Shown: positions 1 through 12,537 of the stretch, one piece after another
Position numbering within the stretch: the first letter of the stretch is position 1
Layout of the letters: every line of letters begins with the position of its first letter
NCBI GenBank assembly: GCA_951394405.1
Contig: OX596339.1
Location: forward strand, 3,596,001 to 3,660,000
From: Coprinellus micaceus
Lineage: Eukaryota > Basidiomycota > Agaricomycetes > Agaricales > Psathyrellaceae
DNA length: 64,000 bases
Direction: 5' to 3'
The notes under the pieces: model-generated
The model's database searches: none
What the model was told of the DNA's origin: nothing
What the model saw: only the letters and a program-made list of their open reading frames with translations
Program-made: the position numbers and the translations under genes

Positions 1-491
1 CATAATCGCCGATTTCCCCGCCCCAGCCGGCCCCGTCAACCACAGCACTTCGTCGGCGGTGCTATGCGACATCCAGCTGAAGACGTCGTCCTGAACTGCC
101 TTCCGGGTGTCTTCATGGCACTTGGGTGCGTCGACGCGTACGGCCGAGTCGTGCATGCACCCAGCGGAAATGTGTGCGTTGAGCTCTGTGAACCCGGGGT
201 AAGTCGAACGCCATTTGATTCAGAGGGTTAGTCCCCTCACCTTTCACCGCGGCGGCAAGGTCTACTCCGTTGGGCCCACCAGTTTTGACCTCGATGTTGT
301 ATTGAGCCCCATCTTCACAGCGACAAATGTTTGGTCAATCGATCTTCAGGCTCGCATGATCATCTACAACTCTACAAACACTCACCATTCACGTTGACCA
401 CATTTGACGTTGTCCTATATTGGTTGTAGTTTCCGGCGGCGGTGACAAGGTCAAGTGTCCCAATGTTAACGTTCTGGGGGATCTGAGACAT
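1..491 (-). CDS. NLR-A: NACHT NTPase, 5' part only (cut by left edge)
   Basis: This is the start of a P-loop NACHT-type NTPase whose remainder lies outside the window. Exons read on the minus strand are 491-386, 312-241 and 185 to beyond 1, with junction phases that match the complete paralogues. Exon 1 encodes a 35-residue leader containing VTAAGNYNQY. Exon 2 is 24 codons. Exon 3 begins the block MHDSAVRVDAPKCHEDTRK and reaches the Walker A motif GPAGAGKSAI at the window edge. The leader is nearly identical to that of NLR-E, so A and E form one leader subtype. The usual fungal role of such proteins is as NLR-like receptors with a nucleotide-driven switch. Ligand and partners cannot be read here. 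Confidence 0.8.
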
Positions 492-2122
492 CGCTGGGAT
501 GGTGGTGGTAATGGGTCAAGGGAGAACGCCGCGTGTTCTCCACGCCTCCAATAGCCGTTTTTCTAGACAATTCAGGCAGGCCGCAGGTGACATGTGACAC
601 GCTACAGGCGTCTTAACGATGGCTCTGGGATTCGACTGGATTCCGCTTCTCATTTGGGGGTTCGTAAAATCATCGAGGAACTAGGGGTTAGTGTATACGC
701 CGGAATGTACAGATAGACGTATTGACGGGTTCCGGGGAGACACGATGGGCATATAATCCTGCTCTTGCATTCAGCTCCACATGTCCCCCCTTTGTCCATC
801 AACTAGCTCCCAGACCTTTCCTTCCTCACCCAGCCTTTCCACCCTTGTGTTCGACGACTGCGTTACTACGCTGATGCTCGGAGGAGGCATTGAAATGATG
901 TTGGTACAATGGGTCCTCTTGTCTGTTCAAGCCAGGTCCAGTTGCTGTGGAGTCGATATTCCTGGCGTTCAAAACAGCGACATAGAGGAAGATAATGGTC
1001 GAGAGCACGCGCCTGTCGACCTCGCGCGGGAGGCAGCATCGGCATACGGACCCAGATCAGGAACTCAGCCCGACCTTCAGCTCAAGGCCACAAGAGAAGA
1101 CGTAGTGGTGTACGCGCAAAATCCAGATACTCAGGGCTACATGGTATAGGGCATTGATAGACGCGTTAATATTCCCAAAAGGCGCGTCCCTTCCTCTTCG
1201 ATGGGGGAAAAGGCTATAGTTCCCTCCCAATCCAAGCCCGAGCTCGGCGACGCATTAGGGCAGTAGCCGGGCTGCACAGAAACATGTCTCTCTCCTTTTG
1301 TCCCCATCCCAGCGTTAGTCCCTACAATTCCCAGATCTCCTTCCAGATTTTATTCGCAGTAGTGTTCTCGCCATCTTTAACCTCCTCGCTCGCTGGCCCC
1401 GATGCTGGGGCTGGAATATCGCATCGACCCTGGCTCCTTGCCCCTCAGTCTCTCCAGGTGTATCCCACTCTTTTGCACCTCCGACCGCATACAGTACTCG
1501 GATGGTACCACTCTCGCCACCTCGCCACTGAAGAGTGAACCCTCCCCACCGTGTTTTCGTTCCGAGGGTGACCAACCTATCAACTCAACCCACCTGCCGA
1601 CGTCCTACTAAACGTTAGCCTCCCTCCCCGTGTGCTCCTGCCCATCTGCTGAGGGTTTTGGTGGGGTGGTTTCCTGTGTGCTGGATAAAGACTCGACTCG
1701 ATACAAAGCTTGTGTCGACAATAGTGACACAAAGCCAAAGCGAAGAGCAGGACATGATCATTCGACTGACAGAAGGCCAGATCGGAGCATTGTTTATCCA
1801 GCCACTGATTCGGGGCATCAATGAAGGCCTTGGATCCGCTCACCCTTTTTCTTTCCTTCTTGCTCGATTAGAAAGGCTGAACAGACAATAGACATCGATA
1901 TTGGGCTGGTGGAATAGGGTGTGGGGCGCAAGGACCGAGGAAATGCAGTCAAGGGCCTTCGGTGGAGAGCCTCAGGCCGCAGAACGGGAAACATTGACAT
2001 ACGATGGCAACAGAAAAGGTAAGAGGATGCCATAACACAGAGTAAGAGATGATCGATATCCTGAAGGACCATGAAGGAGAAGAACCGAGGAGGAGAGAGA
2101 CAGGAACTAAATAATGCGTGAT
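492..2122. other. gene-poor stretch, no supported gene
   Basis: Both strands hold only short ORFs of under about 125 codons without recognisable motifs or consistent splice structure. The 122-codon ORF at 781-1149 (+) has no domain that I recognise. The part next to 491 carries the upstream region of NLR-A. It includes an ACC-rich leader just before the start codon, like those of the other NLR genes, but lacks the shared GCTTAGTCA element. Confidence 0.5.
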
Positions 2123-2667
2123 TCAATAACCAAAGTGAACGTAGGGAATCCAGGAAAGGAGGGACCTATCTGAGCTGTCAAGACTCCCTCGAAGCTCGCG
2201 AGTAGAATGGTGGATCGCATACGCTGACAACGCCCCATCGAATCGAGTTCAACCCTCCTCTGCGCTATGTGCCCAAAGATACTGATAGAAGTCGTTAGAG
2301 ACCTTGGGTGCGTAGTGGTCTTTGATAGACCACATGGTGGAAACGACCCGACGATACCCAGCTGCGAGCATTCCAGCTGCGAGGTGGACGGCCTCATCCG
2401 AGAGGGTTTCTTCGCCAGTGCACGTCTCGCATGCAGACAAGAAAGCGAGGTCGGCGTTCCCTAGATTCCTCTTCATTATGGCCCCGAGGCTGAGCTTCCC
2501 GCTGTGGAAGAGGAATCGACTCTGGAGAGGCTCGGAGATGTTTTGAGAGGCATGGCATGCGAGCTGTACCGCTCCATATAGTCTAGACACGCGTCAGGAG
2601 TCACAGCATCGCCTTCAAGCTTCAACGATCGGACACCAGGTGCCTTGGGCTGGCAGTCAGCCTTCAC
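2123..2667 (-). pseudogene. CHAT-domain (caspase-like protease) gene remnant
   Basis: The translation gives the C-terminal half of a CHAT domain. It shows a LACHAS block (the catalytic His region), then ADLAFLSACETCTGEE with the catalytic Cys in SACET, then EAVHLAAGMLAAGY, TMWSIKD, and a typical end LLSWIPYVHFGY with its stop at 2125-2123. It is broken three ways. The upstream block GDAVTPDACLDYMERYSS is in another frame from LACHAS, which means a frameshift near 2590. A TGA sits at 2251-2249 inside the domain. No 5' part (normally TPR repeats) is present before 2667. CHAT proteins are peptidases that work next to NTPase or TPR sensors, so its position among NACHT genes is suggestive. The missing 5' end coincides with the edge of the inverted duplication. 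Confidence 0.8.
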
Positions 2668-2680
2668 CAGTGACAGTGGG

Positions 2681-5310
2681 TGTACAAACGCACAGAACCT
2701 CAGCCTGCCTACGGGCGGATGTCCATCGCCACCGAGTAACCCTTCGAATTCACCAATGGGTCGTCGACGATGGGAGTATGTATGCCCACAGCGGTGACCC
2801 TTCCAACCATCCAGGAGGATCGAAACGTAGGCGGAGGAGGGGTGTTTGGCGTCGCGGTCGGACTGAGGGAGCCTGCGGGCGAGGGTGCTTGCAGTGAGCG
2901 TGGCATAACGACGCAGTTGGCCATGATGATTCGGCGTTCGACACAGCGTTTATGAAGCTGTCAGCAGACGAGCCATGGTGATGGATGAGGTGGAAAGCGA
3001 GGGGTTTGAGGCAGTAAGGCATCTTGAAGAATAGTGTTCTTCTTCGACGAATCATCCTTGCGGGGAACGTAGATGGATAGAGGTTATGAGCGAAGGCGGT
3101 CGAGAGACATCGAAAGTTGTGAGTTTGGAGGCCGGAGCTTGGAGATGTGAGTGGGTTGTGAGGCTAGGACCGAGGTTAGGAGAATTGGTGCCAGGGATAT
3201 GAGAAGGCTATCTGGAAAGGGGATAGACGTGGTCAGAGACGCAAGCAAGCATGGATCAAGTGAAACACACCATTCTAGATGATCGTGCTGCGACGGCTCA
3301 CCCTCCCCGTAGCGTTCATATTCCGAATGCTGATAAGGTGATGCACATCCGGCGCCTTATATCGGCCCCAAAAACCTCTCCCTTCGCCCTGCGTACGTCA
3401 ATCCTTCACGGGGTTGTCACAATTGCAAGGTGTCGCAATAGGGAGGGTTTTGAAGTTTGGCGGGAGAAGCCTTGACGAGCGTCGTGTGGGCGAGACGAAG
3501 GTTGAAAGACAGAAGTCTTAATGTAGGCCCTATTGTCACCGAGGCTTGCACGTCGAGTAGAGAATGGTCTCGATCGCGACTCAGGAGCAAGGACATTCAT
3601 CTCCACTCCTCCCCGTCCAATTCATCCAGGAACGAACTTCCACGGTTGTTTCAACACATCTCGCATGGTGTTCATCTGTCCGCTAAAGGCTGCTATTCAA
3701 AGAGACGCTGCCTGGAGCCGGTATTCCTGGGCTGCGCTGGTGACTGTAGAGGAGGATGGTTTGAGGATGATGGTCAGGAGCAAGCCCTTGCCATCACTTA
3801 CCGCCGCAACGTCGGAATCGGGCACTAACAGTGGCGCCGAGATTGACGCTGGGGCGATATAGGTCGAATCCGGGTGTTAGGTGACCTTTTCAAGTTTAAA
3901 TCGTATAGAAGGTTGGATGGACGCGTTGTGTGGTCCAAGAAACACGTCTCTTCGCATTCGATGTCGAAACCTGCTGCAGGTCCGGCCCAAGCCCAGGGCG
4001 ACCAAATCCGGTGATCTGGGCCGAGCGCACGCAATCATTGAACACGAAAAATCGCCTCCTTCCCCCTTCCATGTCCTCACTAGGTTGTACCCTTTTCAAG
4101 TCCAAGAATACCCCGAGTTTCCCCCTGTAGTCTCGTCGCCCCTTCGAGTTGCTGGACCTCGCAGTACTGGAATGTAGCCACTCTGGCGGGCTACCCTGCA
4201 TATCGCTCCGGGCCCTCGACTCCTTTCACCTCCGCTTCCCATCATAATCCACATTCCCTCACCGTTATATCGCTCCTACCTTGATCATTTCTCACTGTCG
4301 CCCCATCATCTGCTGCCCACCGCTCTCTAGACCCCAGTCGCCTGATTCCCATCCACGACCACGACCACAAACGTAATCCTACCCCACCATCGACATGAAG
4401 GTGGACACACACAGTAATGTGTACATTTGGTGCCGCGGACAAGGCGATTTTGGCACGGCTCCTTGAAACGGCATCGACTCGGAGCGCCTCACGACTCACA
4501 AGGTTCAAGATAGGTATGCGTGCGCCGTAGAAAACGCCCCGTCCCTCGAGTATATCCAATCGTGGCGATATTAGGTAGCGCTCTCAAAGTTCCACACACT
4601 GCTTCTGCCCCTTTCCCCTTCCCAGTGCTTTCGGATCTGATACCAACACTTTTATGCCGGTGCCCACTTTGGATCCTATCGTCCTCTCTTTTGGCCCACA
4701 ATTATATCCCGACGCTTTTCCAGCCCAGCCTTGCCTTTCCCGCGTTGAAATAGCGCATCGTCATCTATTCTCTCATGCTTGGCCTCAGGCTCCTTCTGTT
4801 TCTCACCAGCGGTCATCATCTGTCTCCTGCTCGCCTTCGACCTCCTTCGCGTGTGGGTATCCTCGCCTCCTACTACCCGACCAGCATTCGCTCCGACTGC
4901 TCAGAACCGTCGTGTGTATGGCTTGTGGATGTGGATTACCGTCTTCGACTGTCAGACTGGTTCGCAACTTGGATTTGCATGCGAGGCACAAGAAAATGAG
5001 TATAGATGCACATTTCACGGAAAGCACGGACATAAGGACAGGACAATGAAATCGGGATCCAGAGTCATAGTTTAGAGTGCGTAATAGAGTAGGGAGGCGG
5101 TCTCAGGCCGGTATATATATGTGTGTGTGTACGCAAGTAGTAATAGGAAGGCCAGAAACGGCTAAGGGAATGTAACGTGTTAGAGGGGGACGGCTGTCAA
5201 AAAGGGTCTGATATATCTGAATAATAGGCGATGGAGGAGGGAAATATGTAACCCGAAACGAGTGGTGAAGTATTGAGGTCGGGGTTGCCGAAGTTGACAT
5301 GCAGGAAGAC
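2681..5310. other. duplicated non-NLR segment of the left arm, no confident gene
   Basis: Several short ORFs recur in the other arm, for example 3533-3862 (+) against 25104-24757 (-). Two overlapping frames are conserved to a similar degree, with similar numbers of amino-acid changes in each. This is what a recent DNA duplication gives, not selection on one protein. A segment at about 3055-2750 (-) beginning MIRRRRTLFFKM also recurs at 25576 (+) but diverges in frame. I read this region as decayed or noncoding sequence downstream of NLR-B. Confidence 0.45.
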
Positions 5311-7553
5311 TCATACCGGAACCGCGTTCCTGCCCTTGGCCTTTCTGCGCGACGAGGATGACAACCTAGCATCCCAGCGTAATAACGGCGAGCGCTCATA
5401 AATTGCCCTCCTCCACAGCTTGCAACCCGGTTTACACCAAATACCGCACTGGAAATTCATCAGTATCGAAATTGGAGGCACCACATCCAGGTCACTCACG
5501 TTCCGGTGCACAAATCCGGCCATGACACGTGCAAAGTCTTGCTCCCAGAACGCCTTCGAAGAAAGGTTGCGCGACACATCAAGCCAAGTGCTCGGCTCAC
5601 ACCGCGAGAGAACAGCATCATGTAACACAATGTCCCCTCTGAACCTTTTGAGTTGGAGAATGCCCTTGCGCCGGGTGGTTCCCTTGTTCAAGAGAAGGGT
5701 CAAGATATCGAGGAAGCACCTTTGGAAGATCAAGAGTAAAGCTTCGCCGATTGGGACTTCGGGACCTCCGCCTGCAATTGGCCCGTCGTGCGTTAGCCAG
5801 AAGGACAAAGCGGCAATGAAAGTGCACTCACACATCAGTGTCCGGGTACACCGCTCTCCTATCCAGCTTTCAACCCTTTCCTTGTTGGTGTCAGGATAGA
5901 TAGATCCACATCTTGAGGGGTCTTCAAGGTAATCGATAAAGGATTTATGGTAGAAATCGTAGGTTGCATTCCAGTCGGCTTCTGGGATCAGCGACCGTGA
6001 AAGCTTGAGCCTAACACCGTACGTTGATGAATCAATGGGTCTGTCTGGGTTTCCCTCACGGATATACACCAGTGATGGTAGTTCACGTAGCGCCATTGTT
6101 AGTCCTACACCACCCTCAAACAACTGATCAATGACCCAAGCAGAAGGGAGGAAGTAGGTGGTCTCCGTCTTAAGGAAACCAGTGTCGGATGCGGATGAGG
6201 ATCTGATAAGCTGGAGTGCCTTGAGCTGGATGATGGTGTCACTGGGGCTCCGGCTCGAGCGAAGAATCGATGTGTAGAGCGCGTCCAACACACTGAAAGG
6301 ATTCAAAATGCCTTGCGGTTTGATCTTGAGTACGACTTCCAGCTGTGTTTGTGGAGAAAGAGGAGGTGTGTTGATAAAGCGAAGGACGGTCGCAACGTAG
6401 ATGAACTGGCCAGAGGCGCCTTCCACTAGCTTGGTGATGACCTCTTCCGTAGGCCACACCGAAGGGTTGATACCATGCCGTCGGCAGAGCTCTGCGAATT
6501 TGGACCTGAGGAATAGCCGAATGTCGTCGTCAGGCTTGTACTTGTCGTCGAGGAATATTTCCTTAACCCTCCCCTGAGCGGCATCCGTGAAGAATTTGCG
6601 GATCCAGGTTTCGGGACGGCTGGCGATGATGACGCGGAAAGGGAAGACGGGATCCTTGATCACTTGTAGAAGGGCGGAGAGGACTTCGACCTGGTCATCC
6701 TCCCGGGATCGAGTAGAGTTGACGTATTGACCTTCCCCGCACTCGTCCACCCCATCCACAACTATGGTCATCCGAGGGCCGGATTTGGCGTCTGTCTGAC
6801 GTCCTTGAGCATTTCGCAGCGGTTGTAGTATCAACCTCTCTAGTTGCTCTTCTAGGCTCATTGCGAATACCGCTGGGTCCTTCTGAACGGCGGCGAGGAT
6901 GGCTGCAGATACGTGATCGCCCAACCCTTTGCACTGGTGAAGCTGATACGCGAGGGTTGTGACGAAGCCGCGCTTCGACATCCTGTCCGGGGATCCGGCG
7001 AATGAGGAGAAGTAATATGTGGCGGCAAGTCGCCCATTGACCTTCAGCTTGTCGGAGACTGTTCCCATAATAGCCGATTTCCCTGTGCCTGCCGGACCCG
7101 TCAACCACAAAACTTCGTCTGCAGGTCCATCGGACATCCAACTAAAGATATCTTCTTGAACCGCTTTTCTCGTTTCCTTATGGCACTTGGGTGCATCGAC
7201 ACGATCCGCAGAGTTGTGCATACACCCGACTGCAACGTGTGCGTAGAGGTCTGCGGTTCAACACCAGTTAGCCGTCTCCATCGAACCGGCGCGTCTGCTC
7301 TGCCCACCTTTCACAGGGTCCGAACTGCTGGTCTCGTGATGGTGATACTCGTGTGCGTTGACCTCGGTGGTGTTCGTGTAGTCCCCTACATTCCAGGTGA
7401 ATTCATCAGCTCATCGATTTCTAGACTACTAGCGTGCCGCCAGCACTCACCTGTGACTTTGACCGACTTCGAACCTCCACCAGAACGATGGTAGCTCCTT
7501 GTGTTGATCTGCGTGACGTCTCTGGTTTTAAACCCGGAAGCCTTTTTGAACAT
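5311..7553 (-). CDS. NLR-B: NACHT NTPase with duplicated leader motif and Cys-rich C-terminus
   Basis: Five exons: 7553-7451, 7385-7308, 7250-5832, 5771-5500 and 5448-5311, predicting 669 residues. Exons 1 and 2 encode related short motifs (TQINTRSY and TEVNAHEY). The NTPase starts near residue 71 (MHNSADR). Walker A GPAGTGKS is at 112-119, followed by Walker B MTIVVDGVDECG and the NACHT block FRVIIASRPETWIR. A long helical region follows, then GGPEVPI and a final CGIWCKPGCKLWRRAI module. No WD40, ankyrin or TPR repeats are seen. It is the inverted-duplicate partner of NLR-D, with roughly four residues in five alike by eye. Its C-terminus is 21 residues longer because codon 5376-5374 is TGG where NLR-D has TGA. 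The likely role is a nucleotide-switched NLR-type sensor (family inference). Confidence 0.88.
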
Positions 7554-7636
7554 AGTGAGGATGGTGGTCGTAGAGGGTATAGAGTGGTTGCCGCGTGTAC
7601 GCCGCAAGGTCACCGATGTGACAGTGTTGCGGATGA

Positions 7637-7657
7637 TGACTAAGCTGGGCGCTTATT
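7637..7657 (-). promoter_or_regulatory. shared NLR upstream element (copy B)
   Basis: On the minus strand this reads AATAAGCGCCCAGCTTAGTCA split by no mismatch from the NLR-D copy. It lies about 83 bp upstream of the NLR-B start codon. The core TTAGTCA resembles AP-1/Yap-type bZIP sites. Confidence 0.6.
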
Positions 7658-10522
7658 CCGCCAGTACCTTACCTGTCCGAGTTCTTACTACGCTATAGCT
7701 AGAGAACAAGGTCAGAGCAACACCGAGGGTCTGTGAGGCGCTTCCTTTTGGATGGCTTCCCCATTATCTAACCTGGAATCGCGATGAATCGGTGTGAACA
7801 CATACGGGCGACCAAAGGTGTGCGGATCTCCAAGCACTAACGAACCCTTCGCCTCGACCACATCCCAGAATTCGGAGACTCTATTTCAGATTGGGAGAGA
7901 GCATCTTATGATGCAAAAGAAGTATCCATAGAGAAATCGTTAAGATGTAGAGCCTTACTAGGGCCGGTGAAAGCTTTAATTTTGCCAATAGCGAAAAAAA
8001 ACCACTGGCTACCCCAAGCCTCGGCCTCACACGACTGCCCAAACCCAGGCTGACCGGGACGCTCATTGAACCGACCGGATGGTACCTCCGCTCATCCATT
8101 CCACGACGCCGACTCTAGCTGTGGGTCCGCGATTGACAAAGGCCTTCTGGCGTTCTAGATGCAAAGCAAGCCGTCAGGGATGGTCCAAAGTGTAGGTATG
8201 GGAAGCTTCGCCACGAACAAGATTTCAATACGACAATTGACGAGGGCTTCATCCTAGGTCGGATAAAGAAGGCGAGTGGATCCCGAGACTTCTCTGCTTG
8301 GCGGGCGTAGGCCTGGGTCTCAGGGCGACATGCGGACTCTCCCGGTGCGTCGCTGATAGCGATCGTATATTGGAGAAGTCGAGCCTTTGGATCGGAAGGG
8401 GTTCGAGGGGTGCGCACGCCCGGCCAATATGGCGGAAGTAGGGAGCAGGGAGACCGAGGCTTATATGAGTGTATCGTCTCATCGCCGTCCCCCAACGAAC
8501 TTCGGTATTTGTGATGACCGTGTTTAAGTTGGGCCTAACGTACGGCGGCGAAATGTATCTCCCAGAAGATACTAGGGGATGGCCTAAGTGGAACCATAGG
8601 CGTCAGCTGCACGTAAGGAGGAAATAGCTGGTCAATAGCACGTACACGAATCAAGGCAGAGCAGGCGGCCTGTGGCCTAAGTGTAGCTGAGATGCGTCCC
8701 CGGATCCCGATAGCGAGAGATGTTTCATGGAAGTCTAGGGAGATGGTGTTATCCTCAGTCTGGTGCCGAAGAGCGCCTCTGCCGACTGGAAAGGAAGTTG
8801 AAGCATGGAAATCCTTACTCAAATGGGTGGTTAGCAGAAGCCTCCTCGAATCCCAGCGGAAACAGGCTAAGATACGGGTGGTCCCTGTTCGACGGTTGAG
8901 ATGTAGTGTGCCGTTGGAGGGGGGTCTCGCATGGGGCACTCAAGAGCGAAACAAGCGTGTCGGGCACTGGGAGCCTATCGCAGGCGGCGTCACTGAGTTG
9001 ATACCTGTAAGAAACAAGTAGAACGTGCCTCTATTCCGACGGCCTGCTCTAACCGCACGCTAGACTGTCCACTCCCATATCTCCCTTCAGAACAGCTCAT
9101 TTTCACGACGAGCGTCTCTGAACGCCTCTCCTCGACAACGCCACGTCGGGAGGACCTACCGGAAACCAGACGTCACAGGGGTTGCACTGTCGTCGTAGCC
9201 GAGAGTAATATCCTGAAGGGCTAACGACGCGTCGAGTCGAGAGAGACGTGGTGTTGTGGGCTTGAATTGAGACGCAGGGGATGACGAGAAGTAGGGCCAA
9301 AAGCTGAAGGTCGAGGCGCTGTGACCACGATGGTAGCCGAGAACCAACTTGAAGCCCCTGTTCAGGGCCTCGGCATTCCCCATGCCGGATTCCAGTCGTG
9401 GGAACACGGCCGAGCCGCTGAGATTTCGATCTCAACTTGACCTCCATGTCGGCCCAGCATCCGACAATTCCTCTCCCCTGGACGCTTAGAGGGAACTAAA
9501 AAGGGTGTCAAATCGTGCATATATCTCGCCTGCTTGAGTGCAGACCCGATGCTCGCAATCTGGAACGACCCATTGTCGCCACTCCCGAATCCTCCCTCTG
9601 GCTCTGTGGTGCTCATTTACTTCCCCGACCCTCATCCTGAAGCGATTGCCCCTGGGTGTTCCTTGATCAGGCACCCACATGTATAGGCTTTGAACCCGCC
9701 TCGAGTCGATTCAAATATCCCCCTTGAATTGGGGTCTTCTAACGCTCGTCTTCAATTGTTCTCTGGCTGCGTCCAACATGAGGCATATTTCTCATATCTC
9801 CCGCCTCTCTTCATCCCATATACTCAACTTTCTGCGCCTGCACCTCGATTCCCGATTCACTTCCCTCACGTACGGGCTTTGGTCTGGCCTACTAGAGACT
9901 GCTAGCCTGACTCGCTCCGTGTCCTCCAGATCGAGGGAGGACTTGCTTTGGGACGTCCCGACTGTACGGCAGACACTACTTCGACCTAGTGGACTACCAT
10001 CCACCACGCGCAGACGTTGGCGCAATATGCAGACACGCCGGATAGGTCGTACTTCTCCGAAGCATCCCTGTGAAAACCTCGAACATTGTGCGGATTTCTG
10101 AAAGGCTCGGGCAGTCGCGATCCTCACTTTAAGCTCGGATTCCGCGACACAGCGGGCACCTAGCGGACCACCAGCTATGCGGGTCGATCTCCTCCTATCG
10201 GGCAACTGTCTTCGCACACTCGCGATTCCCGTTGATGCGTTGTCCCACAGGAACGTAGTGCTGTCGAGACAAATCGGCCCCAGAATCTGGCGGAGGGAAA
10301 TAGAGTGTTTTTGTTTTCTCCGAGCCATACAGTTTGCCGTGCCTGATTGACGCGGCACGCATGACTGGAATACGCGGTGGACACAGAGCGGGGATGGCTA
10401 GTGGGAGTGGTGAATGGACTTCTCGAGGTGAAAACAGTACTTAAGCCGCTACAAATGACCTTCAGGAATACAGCAGCCCCGATTCCTCGAGCCAAAGTCA
10501 ACTCTCAAAATCCTCCCCAAAC
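7658..10522. other. stretch without a supported gene
   Basis: ORFs up to 188 codons exist (9792-10358 minus, 8535-8939 minus, 8692-9021 plus). They overlap each other, lack domains that I recognise and do not join by plausible introns. A weak candidate is the minus-strand reading at about 9616-9156 with one hydrophobic stretch, but I cannot assign it. The segment at about 10380-10520 is the promoter region of the DUF4360 gene. Confidence 0.4.
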
Positions 10523-11632
10523 ATGTGGTTCTCAACTCTTTCTGTGCTTTCAGTTGTCGTAACTGCTCTGGCGGCTCCAAGTCCACTAGCGGCGCGCTTC
10601 GCTCCGCCGAGTGGATTCACTATGTGAGTAACCCCGCATGCCTGAACCTCTCCGAATGCTGAACCGCGTTCTTCTCACCCAGCACGAGCGTCGGAGTGAT
10701 AGGCACGGGGTGCCCTCCTGGGTCGGCCTACGTGCTTGTTAGCGGTAAGATTAATTGCGTTTTCTTCCTTTGTGGGTGCTTCTCGATTGAACGAACATGA
10801 CCTAGACGATGCCACGGCTTTGACCGCCGTCTTCAGCGAACTCGCTGCCATCGCGGGACCGGGCATCTCCATCTCAAACAACCGAAAGCAATGCCAACTT
10901 ACCCTGGGAGTCAGGTACGGCCGACGCTTTCGCCCACCTATTATGTCTCTAATGACATCTGCGGTTGGCCGACTTTCTTTAGGGTACCCAAAGGCTACAG
11001 CTTTGGTTTGAACAGCGTCGAAAGCGTAAGCTCCCAATACGATTATCATGCGAACCTCTGCTTAACTCTCGCACAACGGCAGGCTGGATACTATCAACTG
11101 GATCCCAGCGTCTCGGCGTCCCATTCATCGCTGTACTACTGTAAGTGCCCGACCCGCGTTTTTTCTACCATGACCTTCTCTGACATGCTCTAATTTCGCT
11201 ATAGTCCAAGGGCAGCTTACACAAGGTACGACGATCGAGCGACGAAATCCGTTCCTTGACCTACCCTCACTTCTCGATCCGTAGGAGCCGCAAAAAACAC
11301 TTTCCTCGGGCCAGTCGAAGGGAAGACTTACATCAGTAAAGAAGCCTACGACGGCTCTGGAGCTGCAAGATCTCCATGTGGGCAAGACACGGTGCTGAAC
11401 ATCAATACCGACGTGCGTGCAAGTAACTCAAATAATAAGAACGGATTCGGGTACATCTCCAAGGACTTCGTAAGTCAATATGGCTCCTTGGATGGTTCGA
11501 AGCTCGACTGACGAAATTCTTTCCTTCAAACAGCTTCAGTTCAGACAGGCAAGTCTCACATTCCGTTCCCTGATCGTTCTTTAAGCTGATATACATGCAT
11601 AGACCCTCAATCTGGATTGGAGAGCATGCTAG
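10523..11632 (+). CDS. secreted DUF4360-family protein
   Basis: Splicing nine exons gives a clean 207-residue protein: 10523-10623, 10683-10744, 10806-10914, 10983-11025, 11083-11140, 11205-11225, 11285-11469, 11534-11548 and 11603-11632. It starts with a signal peptide (MWFSTLSVLSVVVTALAAPS). It shows DUF4360 hallmarks: TSVGVIGTGCPPGSA, DDATALTAVFSE, a GPGISISNNRKQCQL block, a SPCG segment and a terminal tryptophan/cysteine end (LDWRAC). Four cysteines at conserved positions suggest disulfides. Two exons are tiny (21 and 15 nt), and the last intron begins with GC (gcaagt at 11549). DUF4360 proteins are secreted fungal proteins of unknown function. All junction phases are consistent, so I am confident of the model. 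Confidence 0.85.
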
Positions 11633-12533
11633 AAATCTCACCTATTTACCTATCCGCATTTCCTCTGACTTCACTTACGCAACAAATACCACTTTTTCCA
11701 TTGTGATGTGCGGCTACTGATCTCCAAGGTTTCGCGATTCCAATCGGATTACACCCAACCCTTACAAATAACGGGCTCCGGGGTTCGGGGCAAAGGGGCA
11801 AAGACGGTTGACGGCCCCTATCAGGCCTCACATTCACTGGCTCCGACGCGACGCGACGGCGGCGACGCGTTTCATTAGAACACGTCGCGTCGGGAGCAGT
11901 CTCCGGAAACGAAGCTCTACCGAATCGGAACTCTCATCTCTCGAGGGCGCTTGGAGTTCAGAGAGCGCGATATATGAATTTGTGTAAATATAGTGAATGA
12001 GTGGGTACAATCGAAAGGGACGCAGTCGGTTTATAATCAACGCAGGTGTCTATAGGCAGAGGACGAGATATCAAGGAACCACCCCATACCTGGTCGTCAC
12101 TTCAATGTCCCACAGCAGTGATTTGGGACTATTAGTGAGACCAGACTTGGTGGGGCGGGGTCGTTAACTGATTCTTTGAGGGAATGGGATGTATCGAAAG
12201 AGGCATACTGCTTGCAAGTAAATGAGGGGATATAGTAGATGTAAATGCGATGTTGAGGTTGCTTGGGTAAGGGGATAACGCCAGCTGAAGAGGCGGCGGG
12301 ATAGGAAGGAGGGGTAAAGAAAGTCACTGAATAATTGCAACCGGATAATGAAGAAAGAGCGTTTGGTAGATCCATAGGGTGATGGTCTGTTGTAGGTATC
12401 CGTATGAGGCCAAGGGGTCTTCACCGTCTTCAAAGTTGATGCACTAGGCGATGGATGAGACCCAGATACTGGTAAAAGGGTCAATATTCCTAAGCACGCT
12501 GGGCTTCTCTGGGCCTCAGTACGATTTTCCTCT
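11633..12533. other. intergenic, one inverted repeat
   Basis: No coding sequence is supported. An 11-nt perfect inverted repeat (CCGACGCGACG at 11843-11853 and its complement at 11883-11893) could form a GC-rich hairpin about 210 bp after the DUF4360 stop codon. The rest is unremarkable. Confidence 0.4.
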
Positions 12534-12537
12534 CGAT

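Larger units (their letters stand above)
2680..7657. repeat. inverted segmental duplication, left arm
   Basis: This stretch is repeated in inverted orientation at about 20367-25955. Matching blocks run in order through the whole length. They include the segment at about 2680-3060, the block at 3251-3862, the block at 4600-5080, the NLR 3' flank at 5087-5310, the entire NLR-B gene and its promoter up to the element at 7637-7657. Homology stops abruptly after GCGCTTATT at 7657 and near 2680. Outside the NLR the arms are very alike. At 3251-3475 against 25380-25162, only a handful of substitutions and one small indel are visible in about 225 bp. Confidence 0.85.

Noticed and set aside
2107..2397. 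Separate minus-strand ORF at the end of the CHAT remnant
   Set aside because: The CHAT-like ending (SWIPYVHFGY) is in a different frame, continuing past the TGA at 2251-2249. The ORF is only an overlapping frame.
3457..3862. Conserved small ORFs in both duplication arms (also 24757-25165) as a new gene
   Set aside because: Two overlapping frames are conserved equally, with similar numbers of amino-acid changes. This indicates recent DNA duplication without selection for one frame.
10675..11049. 124-codon minus-strand ORF
   Set aside because: It is antisense to three exons of the DUF4360 gene, whose phases and cysteines fit well on the plus strand.
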